This document shows, piece after piece, positions 1 through 7,064 of a DNA stretch of 64,000 bases. Location of the stretch: NCBI GenBank assembly GCA_020634815.1, contig JACKBA010000033.1, forward strand, positions 5,808 to 69,807, read 5' to 3'. The first letter of the stretch is position 1; each line of letters starts with the position of its first letter. Both the position numbers and the translations under genes were made by a program. The notes under the pieces are model-generated. The model searched no databases. It was not told the DNA's origin and saw nothing but the letters and a program-made list of their open reading frames with translations. This DNA comes from Caldilineaceae bacterium. GTDB taxonomy: Bacteria; Chloroflexota; Anaerolineae; Caldilineales; Caldilineaceae.

Positions 1-708
1 CGCGGCGAGCCGGGCACGACCGTCGAATTGCGGGTGCGCCGCGCCACGCCGAACGAGGCGGCGCGTGAACTGGCGTTCACGGTGACGCGTGCCGAAATCG
101 AGACGCCCAGCATGGAATGGCGTCTGCTGGACGACAGTCCGCAGACGGCCGATGTCGGGTATATCAGGCACACGCTCTTTTCCGAGCGCAGCGCCGACGA
201 GATGCGCCGGGCCGTCGAGGAATTGCAGGCGGCCGGTGCGCACCGCTTCGTCTGGGATCTGCGCGGCAACCCCGGCGGGTTGCTGAACATCGCCGTGGAG
301 TTGGCCGACATGTGGCTCGACGACGGCGTCATTCTGACGGAGGAGAAGGCCGACGGCACGCGCAAGGTCTTCTCCGCGACGCCGGGCCAGGCCGCGGGCA
401 CGGCGCCGCTGGTGGTCATCGTCGATGGCGGCTCGGCCAGCGCCAGCGAGATCGTGGCCGGCGCGCTGCGCGACCACGGTCGCGCGCAGTTGGTCGGTAG
501 CAAGACCTACGGTAAGGGAAGTGTCCAGTTGATTCACGAACTGGCCGACCGCAGCAGCCTGCACGTGACGACGGCCCAGTGGTTCACGCCCGACGGCACG
601 CAGATCAGCGGGCAGGGGTTGGCGCCGGACATTGCGGTTGCAGAGGGGGATGACCCGCTGCCGGCTGCCGTCGCGTCGCTGCCCATGGTCCAGGAAGCCC
701 GGAGATAG
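1..708 (+). CDS. S41 C-terminal-processing protease, 5' part missing
   Basis: The reading frame is open from base 1, so the gene begins left of the window. The first visible residues (RGEPGTTVELRVRR) look like the end of a PDZ domain, and the remainder is the S41 (tail-specific protease) catalytic domain. The catalytic Ser lies in the GSASASEIVAG motif and the catalytic Lys follows in SKTYGKGSVQ, so the visible enzyme is intact. Members of this family are envelope proteases that cut proteins near their C-terminus. A second complete S41 protease starts 16 bp downstream, so the two are probably co-transcribed tandem paralogues. The TTG at 28 is an internal codon, not the start. Confidence 0.9.
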   Translation, partial: RGEPGTTVELRVRRATPNEAARELAFTVTRAEIETPSMEWRLLDDSPQTADVGYIRHTLFSERSADEMRRAVEELQAAGAHRFVWDLRGNPGGLLNIAVELADMWLDDGVILTEEKADGTRKVFSATPGQAAGTAPLVVIVDGGSASASEIVAGALRDHGRAQLVGSKTYGKGSVQLIHELADRSSLHVTTAQWFTPDGTQISGQGLAPDIAVAEGDDPLPAAVASLPMVQEARR

Positions 709-724
709 AAGGAAACGCATTTTC

Positions 725-2002
725 ATGAACGAACCAAACTCGATTGCCCCGTCCACCACACGCCCGCGCGGCACTGGCCGCGCCCTCGTGATTGGGGCGA
801 TATCGATTCTCATAGCCGTCGTCATCTTTGCTGTGGGCTTTGGCGCCGGCTTTGGCGCCGGCAATCTCGGCCAGCCATCGACCGCGGCCGGCCAGGACGA
901 TGGCGCCGCCGATACCCTGCGCGCACAGTTCCCTGTCTTCTGGGAAGCGATGGACCTGCTCTATCGCGACTTCTACGGCGAACTGCCGGCGGCAAACAAC
1001 GCGACCTACGCCGCGATTCGTGGCGTGCTCGGCCAACTCGACGACCCGAACACCTCCTTCATGTCGCCGGAGGAGGCCGAGTTCTTCCGCACCAATCTGC
1101 AAGGCAGCTTCGAGGGTATCGGCGCGCGGGTGGACTGGGACCCGAACTTCAACACCGTGCGCATCGTGGAGCCTTTCGAGAACCAGCCGGCGTGGAAGGC
1201 GGGTGTCAAGCGCGATGACCTCATCACGCACGTCGACGGCGAGGAGATTGTCGGCACCGACTTGACCTCGGCCATCGAGAAGATTCGCGGCCCCAAAGGC
1301 ACGCCCGTGGTGCTGACCATCGTGCGGCTGGCGACCGAGGAGACGCTCGACATCGAAGTGGTGCGCGACCGCATCGAGATCCCCACCATCGAGACCGACA
1401 CGGTGGGCGGCAACCTGGCCTACATCAAGCTCAACACCTTCAACGAGAACGCGGCCGAACTGGTGCGTCAGGCGGTGGAAGAGGCGCTGGCGGAGAATCC
1501 CGACGGGCTCATCTTCGACCTGCGCGGCAACCCGGGCGGGCTGCTGCGCCAGGCGGTAGAGGTGAGCAGCATCTTCCTGGGCAAGGACGAAACCGTGCTC
1601 ATCGAGCGCTTTTCTGACGGCAAGGAAGACATCTACAAAACTGAGGGCGAACCGCTGACGACCGACCTGCCCATGGTGGTGCTGGTCAACGAGGGGAGCG
1701 CCAGCGCCAGCGAGATCGTCGCCGGCGCGGTCCAGGACATGGAACGCGGCCAGTTGGTGGGCGCCAAGACCTTCGGCAAGGGCAGCGTCCAACTGCCGCA
1801 GACGCTCAGCGACGGCTCGATCCTGCGCGTCACCATCGCCCGCTGGTTCACGCCCGACGACCGTACCATCGACGGCGAGGGACTGGAACCGGACGTTGTG
1901 GTCGAAATCACCGACGTCGAACGCGAGGCGCAGCAGGACCCGCAACTCGACAAGGCTATCGAACTCCTGGGCGGCGAGGTCGAACCGCTGCCCGTGCAAT
2001 AA
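725..2002 (+). CDS. S41 family C-terminal-processing peptidase (CtpA-like)
   Basis: A complete 425-residue protease. Start ATG 725 is chosen because it follows an AGAAGGA box and is followed by a typical N-terminus, a short polar stretch and a hydrophobic anchor (about residues 19-48, rich in Ile, Val and Ala); the open frame extends further upstream only into the previous gene. A PDZ domain spans about 125-205 and the S41 domain about 225-400. By comparison with E. coli Prc the catalytic pair is Ser327 (in GSASASEI) and Lys352 (in TFGKGSVQ). It is probably exported and membrane-anchored by its N-terminus, acting outside the cytoplasm. It is a paralogue of the partial gene before it; smpB follows after 17 bp. 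Confidence 0.92.
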   Translation: MNEPNSIAPSTTRPRGTGRALVIGAISILIAVVIFAVGFGAGFGAGNLGQPSTAAGQDDGAADTLRAQFPVFWEAMDLLYRDFYGELPAANNATYAAIRGVLGQLDDPNTSFMSPEEAEFFRTNLQGSFEGIGARVDWDPNFNTVRIVEPFENQPAWKAGVKRDDLITHVDGEEIVGTDLTSAIEKIRGPKGTPVVLTIVRLATEETLDIEVVRDRIEIPTIETDTVGGNLAYIKLNTFNENAAELVRQAVEEALAENPDGLIFDLRGNPGGLLRQAVEVSSIFLGKDETVLIERFSDGKEDIYKTEGEPLTTDLPMVVLVNEGSASASEIVAGAVQDMERGQLVGAKTFGKGSVQLPQTLSDGSILRVTIARWFTPDDRTIDGEGLEPDVVVEITDVEREAQQDPQLDKAIELLGGEVEPLPVQ

Positions 2003-2019
2003 GTGACGGCAGGCATGTT

Positions 2020-2499
2020 GTGAGCAAATCATCAGAGAGCAACCGCGGGCCGCGGACGGTAGCCACCAACCGCAAAGCCCGCCATGAATATTTCATTGAA
2101 GAGACGTACGAAGCCGGGATCGTGCTGACGGGCACCGAGATCAAATCGGTGCGCGCCGGCCGCGTCAGCCTGCAAGACGGCTTCGTGCTGGTCAGAAATG
2201 GCGAGGCGTGGCTGCTCAACGTGCACATCGCGCACTACGAACAGGGCAACCGCTTCAACCACGAGGAGCGGCGCGAGCGCAAACTGCTACTCAACCGTCG
2301 CGAGATCAACGCGCTGCATGAAGCAGCCACACGGCGCGGCTTCACCATCGTGCCGCTGCGCGTCTACATCAACGACCGCGGGCGCGCCAAGGTCGAAATC
2401 GGCGTGGCGCGCGGCAAGCAACTCCACGACAAGCGCGACACCATCGCCAAGCGCGACACCGACCGCGACCTGCGACGAGCCATCAAGGGCGAATGGTAG
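2020..2499 (+). CDS. smpB: SsrA-binding protein SmpB
   Basis: A 159-residue protein of the usual SmpB length. It has the family's conserved N-terminal block (ATNRKARHEYFIEETYEAG), the GTEIKSVRAGRVSLQDG signature and the basic C-terminal tail KRDTIAKRDTDRDLRRAIK that inserts into the ribosomal mRNA channel. SmpB escorts tmRNA to stalled ribosomes for trans-translation. A GTG at 2020 is taken as the start because the conserved region begins shortly after it. The gene overlaps the tgt-like gene by 7 bp, so the two are probably translationally coupled. I did not see a tmRNA (ssrA) gene in the window, so that gene probably lies elsewhere. Confidence 0.95.
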   Translation: MSKSSESNRGPRTVATNRKARHEYFIEETYEAGIVLTGTEIKSVRAGRVSLQDGFVLVRNGEAWLLNVHIAHYEQGNRFNHEERRERKLLLNRREINALHEAATRRGFTIVPLRVYINDRGRAKVEIGVARGKQLHDKRDTIAKRDTDRDLRRAIKGEW

Positions 2500-3632
2500 C
2501 GCCGACACAAACCGGCGCGACTGCGCCGGCGCTGGACCTGCCGCATGGCCCGCTGGCGCTGCCGGCGTTCCTGCCCGACGCCACCCTCGGCATCGTGCGC
2601 GCCGTGGATAGCGGCGACCTGGCCGACCTGGGCGTGCCCGCGCTCGTCATGAACACCTTCCACCTTATGCAGCAGCCCGGCTCCTCGACGGTCCAGGCGC
2701 TGGGCGGGCTGCACGCCATGACCGGCTGGACCGGCCCCATCCTCACCGATTCGGGCGGCTTCCAGGCCTACTCGCTCATCCGCGAACAACCAAAACTCGG
2801 CACGCTGACCGACAACGGCATCCTCGTCCGCCCGGAAGGCTCCGATCGCAAGCTGCACCTGACGCCGGAGAAGTGCGTGCAGTTGCAGATGAGCTACGGC
2901 GCCGACATCGTCATGTGTCTGGATGACTGCACGCACGTGGATGACCCGCCTGCGGTGCAGGAGCTTTCCGTGCGGCGCACCATCGCGTGGGCGAAGCGTT
3001 GCCGCGTCGAGTTCGACCGCCTGCTGGCCCAGAAAAAGAGTATCGATCGCCCGCCCCAACTCTTTGCCGTGGTGCAGGGCGGCGGCTCGCCGGAGCTGCG
3101 CACGCAATGTGCCGAGGCGCTGCTGGCGATCGGCTTTGACGGCTATGGCTATGGCGGCTGGCCGCTCGATGCCGACGGCAACCTGGTGCACGAGATGCTC
3201 GACCTGACGCGCCGGCTGATTCCCGCCCAGTTTCCGCTGCACGCGCTGGGTGTCGGCCATCCGGTCAACGTGGCGGCAGGCGTGGCGCTGGGCTACGCCA
3301 CCTTCGACAGTGCGCTGCCGACGCGCGATGCGCGCCGCGGCCGGCTTTACACCTTCACCGGTACGGGCGGGCCGGGACCGGGCAGCGGCTGGTTCCGCTT
3401 CCTCTACGTGACCGACGACAAGTACATCAAGGATGCGCGGCCGGTGGACGAGGGCTGCGACTGCCCCACCTGCCGTCGCTACAGCCGCGGCTATCTGCGC
3501 CATCTCTACCGGGCCAACGAAGCGGCGTTTCAGCGGCTGGCGACGCTTCACAACCTGCGCTTTATGGTGCGGCTCATGGCGGCGTTGCGGGCGTCACTGC
3601 CCGGCGGGGGAGCGACCGATGGCGCCGGCTGA
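2493..3632 (+). CDS. tgt: tRNA-guanine transglycosylase, divergent substrate loop
   Basis: A 379-residue TGT-fold protein. The general-base Asp is D86 in TDSGGFQ, and the nucleophile Asp is D272 in FDSALPTRDARRG. The zinc site is complete: C322-x-C324-x2-C327-x25-H353, exactly the family spacing. TGT exchanges guanine 34 of some tRNAs for a 7-deazaguanine base. The loop that in bacterial enzymes reads GGLAVGE and recognises preQ1 is here YGGWPLD, so the accepted base may differ. The ATG overlaps the end of smpB, and the stop overlaps the rRNA methyltransferase gene by 14 bp. No queuosine-synthesis gene is nearby. Family membership is secure; the exact substrate is not. Confidence 0.85.
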   Translation: MVAPTQTGATAPALDLPHGPLALPAFLPDATLGIVRAVDSGDLADLGVPALVMNTFHLMQQPGSSTVQALGGLHAMTGWTGPILTDSGGFQAYSLIREQPKLGTLTDNGILVRPEGSDRKLHLTPEKCVQLQMSYGADIVMCLDDCTHVDDPPAVQELSVRRTIAWAKRCRVEFDRLLAQKKSIDRPPQLFAVVQGGGSPELRTQCAEALLAIGFDGYGYGGWPLDADGNLVHEMLDLTRRLIPAQFPLHALGVGHPVNVAAGVALGYATFDSALPTRDARRGRLYTFTGTGGPGPGSGWFRFLYVTDDKYIKDARPVDEGCDCPTCRRYSRGYLRHLYRANEAAFQRLATLHNLRFMVRLMAALRASLPGGGATDGAG

Positions 3633-4452
3633 CATTGCGCCCGAGACGGTCGGGGAAGTGGTGGCGGCTGTACTGCAGGGCGCCAAGTACGCCTCGGTGG
3701 ACGCGGCCTTGATCGCGGCGCTGGCGAGCCAGGAACTGGCCAAGGGGCGCAAGCCCAAAGACGCAATCAAGGAAGTCAAGAGCCGGCTGCATCAGAGCGT
3801 GGCCGCCTACCATGCCGGCCGGCCTGACTTCGCCGCCTGGCGCGAGCGGCTGGCACAGACCACCGGCGACGAACCATTGCGCGCCGCCTGCCGCGAGGTC
3901 ATGGCCATGCACCACTCGACGCGCGAGCGCCTGCCGAGTCTCGATACCTTCTACGCCACCGTGCTGGGTGACCTGAGCGGCGTCCGGACGGTGCTCGACC
4001 TCGGGTGCGGGCTCAACCCGCTGGCGCTGCCGTGGATGGGGCTGCCGGCGACGGCGACCTATCTTGCCTGTGATGTCGACCACGCACAGATGGCCTTGCT
4101 TGGCTGGTGGCTCGACTTTCAGCAGCAGCCGGGCCGCGCCTTTGTCTGCAACCTTCTCGACGGCGCGCCACACACCGAAGACCCGGTCGACGTGGCACTG
4201 CTGCTCAAGATCGTGCCGTGCCTGGAGCAGCAGGATCGGCGGCTGGCGGAACGGCTGCTGGACCAGCTCAACGCCCGCGTGCTCGTCATCTCCTTCCCGG
4301 CGCAGAGCCTGGGCGGGCGTCGCAAGGGCATGGTCGACACCTACGCCCGCCGCATGGACGAATTACTGGCCGGTCGGCCATGGCGTGTCGATCGCTTTGA
4401 TTTTCCCAGCGAGGTCGTTTTCCGCCTGTTCACGGAGCAAGCCCATGAGTGA
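3619..4452 (+). CDS. 16S rRNA (guanine-N7) methyltransferase, FmrO/Sgm/ArmA family
   Basis: A 277-residue protein starting at ATG 3619 after a GGGGGAG box. It has the layout of aminoglycoside-resistance 16S rRNA m7G1405 methyltransferases: a helical N-terminal domain (1-105) with the HHSTRERLP signature (98-106), SAM motif I DLGCGLNPL (127-135) followed by PWMGLP, acidic DVD (152-154), LLLKIVPCLE (194-203), and FPAQSLGGRRKGM (226-238). These blocks match Sgm/Kgm from aminoglycoside-producing actinomycetes as I recall them. The known enzymes methylate G1405 in the decoding site and block 4,6-disubstituted deoxystreptamine aminoglycosides. It sits inside an overlapping operon of translation-related genes, so it may be an intrinsic rRNA-modification enzyme rather than a recently acquired resistance gene. 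Confidence 0.85.
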   Translation: MAPADIAPETVGEVVAAVLQGAKYASVDAALIAALASQELAKGRKPKDAIKEVKSRLHQSVAAYHAGRPDFAAWRERLAQTTGDEPLRAACREVMAMHHSTRERLPSLDTFYATVLGDLSGVRTVLDLGCGLNPLALPWMGLPATATYLACDVDHAQMALLGWWLDFQQQPGRAFVCNLLDGAPHTEDPVDVALLLKIVPCLEQQDRRLAERLLDQLNARVLVISFPAQSLGGRRKGMVDTYARRMDELLAGRPWRVDRFDFPSEVVFRLFTEQAHE

Positions 4453-5398
4453 CGAACGATCGCCCGCTGCGGCCCTGCGCAGCCTGGCCGGCCGGCCGGA
4501 GGAAGCGTCGGAACTCGCCGCGACCATTATTCAAGGCAACCATACCAAGGACATCCTACGTGCCGCGCTCAAGGTGCTCGCCGAGTATCCAAACTACGCC
4601 GCGCGGCCGGCGCTGATCACGCTCTACACGCGTTCCGGGCGTGACAAGGGCAAGCACGACCAGGGCGGCTATCTGCGCGCCGCGATCCTCAAGGCGTTGC
4701 AGCCGGTGGCGCGCCGCGAGGATGCGGATCTGCTCATCCAGGCGTGTGAGACCTACGAATACTGGCCGCCGGATTTTGCCGAGGACGCCGTGCTGATTCG
4801 CTCGGCGGGATTGGTTGCGCTGGCCGACCTGGACGACGAGGCGGCGCGCTATCAGGCGGCGCGCATTCTCGTCGACCCCCTGGTGGCGCGCATGACGGGC
4901 GAGCCGGCCGTCACCGCTGCGCGCGTGCTTGGCGCGCTAGGCGACACACTGCCGCTTTATGCGCTTGCCTGCCAGAATGTCCCCGCTGAGGACGCGCTCG
5001 TGACGTGCGTGCCGGAGGTAACGGCGGAGTGTCTGCGCCAGTTGACGGCACTGCCGGTAATGGTGGCGGAGCGGCTGCTGGAACGATACGCGGCCACGAA
5101 TTCGTCGATTCTGCGCATGGGGCTCTTTGATCTCATGCTCAACCACCGCGAGGGGCCGCTGGGCCGGTCCTATCTCGCCCGCTTCTTGCAAGAGACCACC
5201 GACATGGATATCTACCGCTACCTCGTCATGTCGATCGTGGTGGCGGGTCACGACGAGCCGCTCGACGATCTGCGCCGCGCTGCATACGCAGAGCAGCGGC
5301 GCGTCAAGCGCGAGATTCTGCTCGAAGCTGCTACGATCCTGGCGCACCGGCCCGAGTTTGCCGAACTGGCCGAGTATCTTCGGCGCCCGGTGAAGTGA
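4445..5398 (+). CDS. HEAT-like repeat protein
   Basis: A 317-residue, mostly helical protein beginning at ATG 4445, which overlaps the end of the methyltransferase gene by 8 bp. It is built of Leu/Ala-rich helical pairs resembling HEAT repeats (for example the region around DILRAALKVLAEYPNYA and the later RYQAARILVDPLVARM). No catalytic motif or signal peptide is visible. Such scaffolds usually mediate protein-protein contact. The overlap with the tgt-like and rRNA-methyltransferase genes implies co-translation, so a role as an accessory or scaffold for RNA modification is possible but not shown. It is the last gene of the plus-strand operon. Confidence 0.6.
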   Translation: MSDERSPAAALRSLAGRPEEASELAATIIQGNHTKDILRAALKVLAEYPNYAARPALITLYTRSGRDKGKHDQGGYLRAAILKALQPVARREDADLLIQACETYEYWPPDFAEDAVLIRSAGLVALADLDDEAARYQAARILVDPLVARMTGEPAVTAARVLGALGDTLPLYALACQNVPAEDALVTCVPEVTAECLRQLTALPVMVAERLLERYAATNSSILRMGLFDLMLNHREGPLGRSYLARFLQETTDMDIYRYLVMSIVVAGHDEPLDDLRRAAYAEQRRVKREILLEAATILAHRPEFAELAEYLRRPVK

Positions 5399-5483
5399 CG
5401 GAGTGACGTTGCGACGACCGGAGGTGGCAACCTCTGGCGATGCGGTGTGGTCTTGCTACGTGTTGCCCTGTGTCCCCATTTTC

Positions 5484-6506
5484 CTACTTGCCCAGGTACT
5501 TCTCCACCCTGTTCTGCGCATTCGCGCGTAGATTCTCGTAGTAAAAGGGGTAGTCAAAGCTATGGTAGACGCCGCGGGGAAAGCCGTGTTGCGTCAGCTC
5601 GTACAGCAGATCCTCATCGGGCGTTGAGGCGATCAACACGCCGTGGGCGACATCGACCTGTGCGTCTGCATATTGCGGCACCGGTTCAAAGGCCAGGGTC
5701 GCAGGATTCGGCATGATGGAACCCAGCCCTTGATCGGGGGTGGCGAGCGTTTCGCTTCTTGTCCAGGTAATGGGATTGATCACCAGGCCTGTCAGCCCTG
5801 ACAGGACCGGATTGACACCCGGCGCAACATCGGGCGCCTGCGTGTTGTAGGAGATAATGACCCCCGTGTCATCCGGTCCCTCGGCGAATTTCAGATGTGG
5901 ATGCTCGGCAAGGAGTTCAGCCGTGACGGGGTAGCCGATCACATAGGCGGCAACCATGCGCTGATAAACCTCCGGATGATCGGCCAGGTAGCCGGTGAGC
6001 AGGTTGATCAACACGTTCGAGCCCTGCGAATGACCGGCCAGGATGAAGGGCCGGCCGGCGTTGAAGTGCTCGATGTAGTAGTCGAAGGCCGCAACAGCAT
6101 CCATCGTCGGGATGCCCGCAATCAGGGCGTCATGCTCGGGCAGGGGCAGCGAAAGGGCGTAGGCCGCATCCGCCTGCCGGTAGTAGGGAGCGTAGACATT
6201 GGCGAAAGGCTCGAACGCGGTGGCTGAGCGCGCAAAGGCGGCAGCGGAACCGGCCAACATGGACGGATTGTCGATGTCGCAGATATTTGGATCGCTCGCG
6301 TTGACCTTCTGCCACGCCGTCGGATACAAATAGAAGACATCCACGTCATGGGAGACGACAGGAATCGATAGCCAGTGCACCGCCTGGGCGTAGTCGGTCG
6401 CTTGCGTGGCGTGCGGCGAGGGATTGCTGACGATGCCTCGGCATGCGGAGAGCGCGAACATGATCCCGACCGCAACCACGAATGGGTAAATTCTCGCGAG
6501 TTTCAT
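5484..6506 (-). CDS. DUF3089 family lipoprotein, alpha/beta-hydrolase fold
   Basis: A 340-residue lipoprotein. The signal peptide ends in the lipobox LSAC with Cys22. The body carries the DUF3089 pattern: HDVDVFYLYPTAW near residue 53, the nucleophile elbow GHSQG (Ser160), and a late His in DVAHGVLI. DUF3089 proteins resemble alpha/beta hydrolases and are presumed to be esterases or lipases with unknown substrate. It would be anchored on the outer face of the membrane. It is convergent with the upstream plus-strand operon and separated from its other neighbours, so it is probably transcribed alone. Confidence 0.8.
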   Translation of the reverse strand: MKLARIYPFVVAVGIMFALSACRGIVSNPSPHATQATDYAQAVHWLSIPVVSHDVDVFYLYPTAWQKVNASDPNICDIDNPSMLAGSAAAFARSATAFEPFANVYAPYYRQADAAYALSLPLPEHDALIAGIPTMDAVAAFDYYIEHFNAGRPFILAGHSQGSNVLINLLTGYLADHPEVYQRMVAAYVIGYPVTAELLAEHPHLKFAEGPDDTGVIISYNTQAPDVAPGVNPVLSGLTGLVINPITWTRSETLATPDQGLGSIMPNPATLAFEPVPQYADAQVDVAHGVLIASTPDEDLLYELTQHGFPRGVYHSFDYPFYYENLRANAQNRVEKYLGK

Positions 6507-6535
6507 GTTCCCTCAACCCTTCATCGTTTGAATGA

Positions 6536-6706
6536 GTGCATTGGGCGTTGTGCCGAATCGCCTGTACAGGCATCGTCACGGAGACGCAGCTGGCGGGTAT
6601 AGCGCTACGCCTCTATGCCGTCGATGCGGTGGGCGAACCTGGCCTCTTCGTCTTTGGCGCCGAGGTGGAGGACGGCACGCTCTATCTGCCGCTGGTGGAG
6701 CGCTAG
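6536..6706 (+). pseudogene. Remnant of an exported protein ending in LYLPLVER
   Basis: In the gap between two minus-strand genes the plus strand carries a short open stretch that ends ETQLAGIALRLYAVD...GTLYLPLVER and then a TAG at 6704-6706. Only about 45 codons look protein-like, there is no good start or ribosome site, and the frame is closed by a stop at 6533-6535. The terminal LYLPLVER matches the C-terminal tail of other exported proteins in this window, so this looks like the 3' end of a lost surface-protein gene. A very small real gene starting at GTG 6536 cannot be excluded. Confidence 0.4.
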
Positions 6707-6716
6707 CGCGGAGATC

Positions 6717-7064
6717 CTACCGCAGCAGCGCCGTCAACGGCTGAATCGTCGCGATTTCGTGGCGCAACTCGCCGGCCTGGACGGCATTGCCTCGCCGTTC
6801 GTACTCGTCGGCCACTCGCGCGCGAGCGACGATCTCCGCCTGGAGGATCGCTACGATCTCCGGCTCGCTCAGGGGCTTGCGCGGCACCTCGGTGGACGAC
6901 GCGGCGTGCGTTGCGTTGGCATCCACGGCGACGGCGCCGGCGTTGTCGATGGCGGCCATGATACAGCGCAGCGTGCGAATCGCCGCACGGTCGCGTGCGG
7001 CGAACGCAGCGCGCAGGTCGTCGGAGAGCCTGGTGCGAAACCACTCGGCTGCGTCGTTGCTCAT
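6717..7064 (-). CDS. GatB/YqeY domain-like protein
   Basis: A 115-residue helical protein. The second half (LSEPEIVAILQAEIVARARVADEYERRGN and the following QAGELRHEIATI, read as two pieces) has the look of YqeY: an initial helix pair, a variable loop, then a conserved helix with a YERRGN-like motif. YqeY resembles the C-terminal tRNA-binding domain of the GatB amidotransferase subunit; its cellular role is unclear. ATG 7064-7062 overlaps the stop of the APH/GNAT gene in an ATGA arrangement, so it is coupled to that gene and is the last member of the minus-strand operon starting at parA. Confidence 0.65.
   Translation of the reverse strand: MSNDAAEWFRTRLSDDLRAAFAARDRAAIRTLRCIMAAIDNAGAVAVDANATHAASSTEVPRKPLSEPEIVAILQAEIVARARVADEYERRGNAVQAGELRHEIATIQPLTALLR

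Noticed and set aside
605..2032. 475-codon ORF on the minus strand across the S41 protease gene
   Set aside because: It mirrors the plus-strand protease gene in GC-rich DNA; the plus strand has clear catalytic motifs and the minus product matches nothing recognisable.
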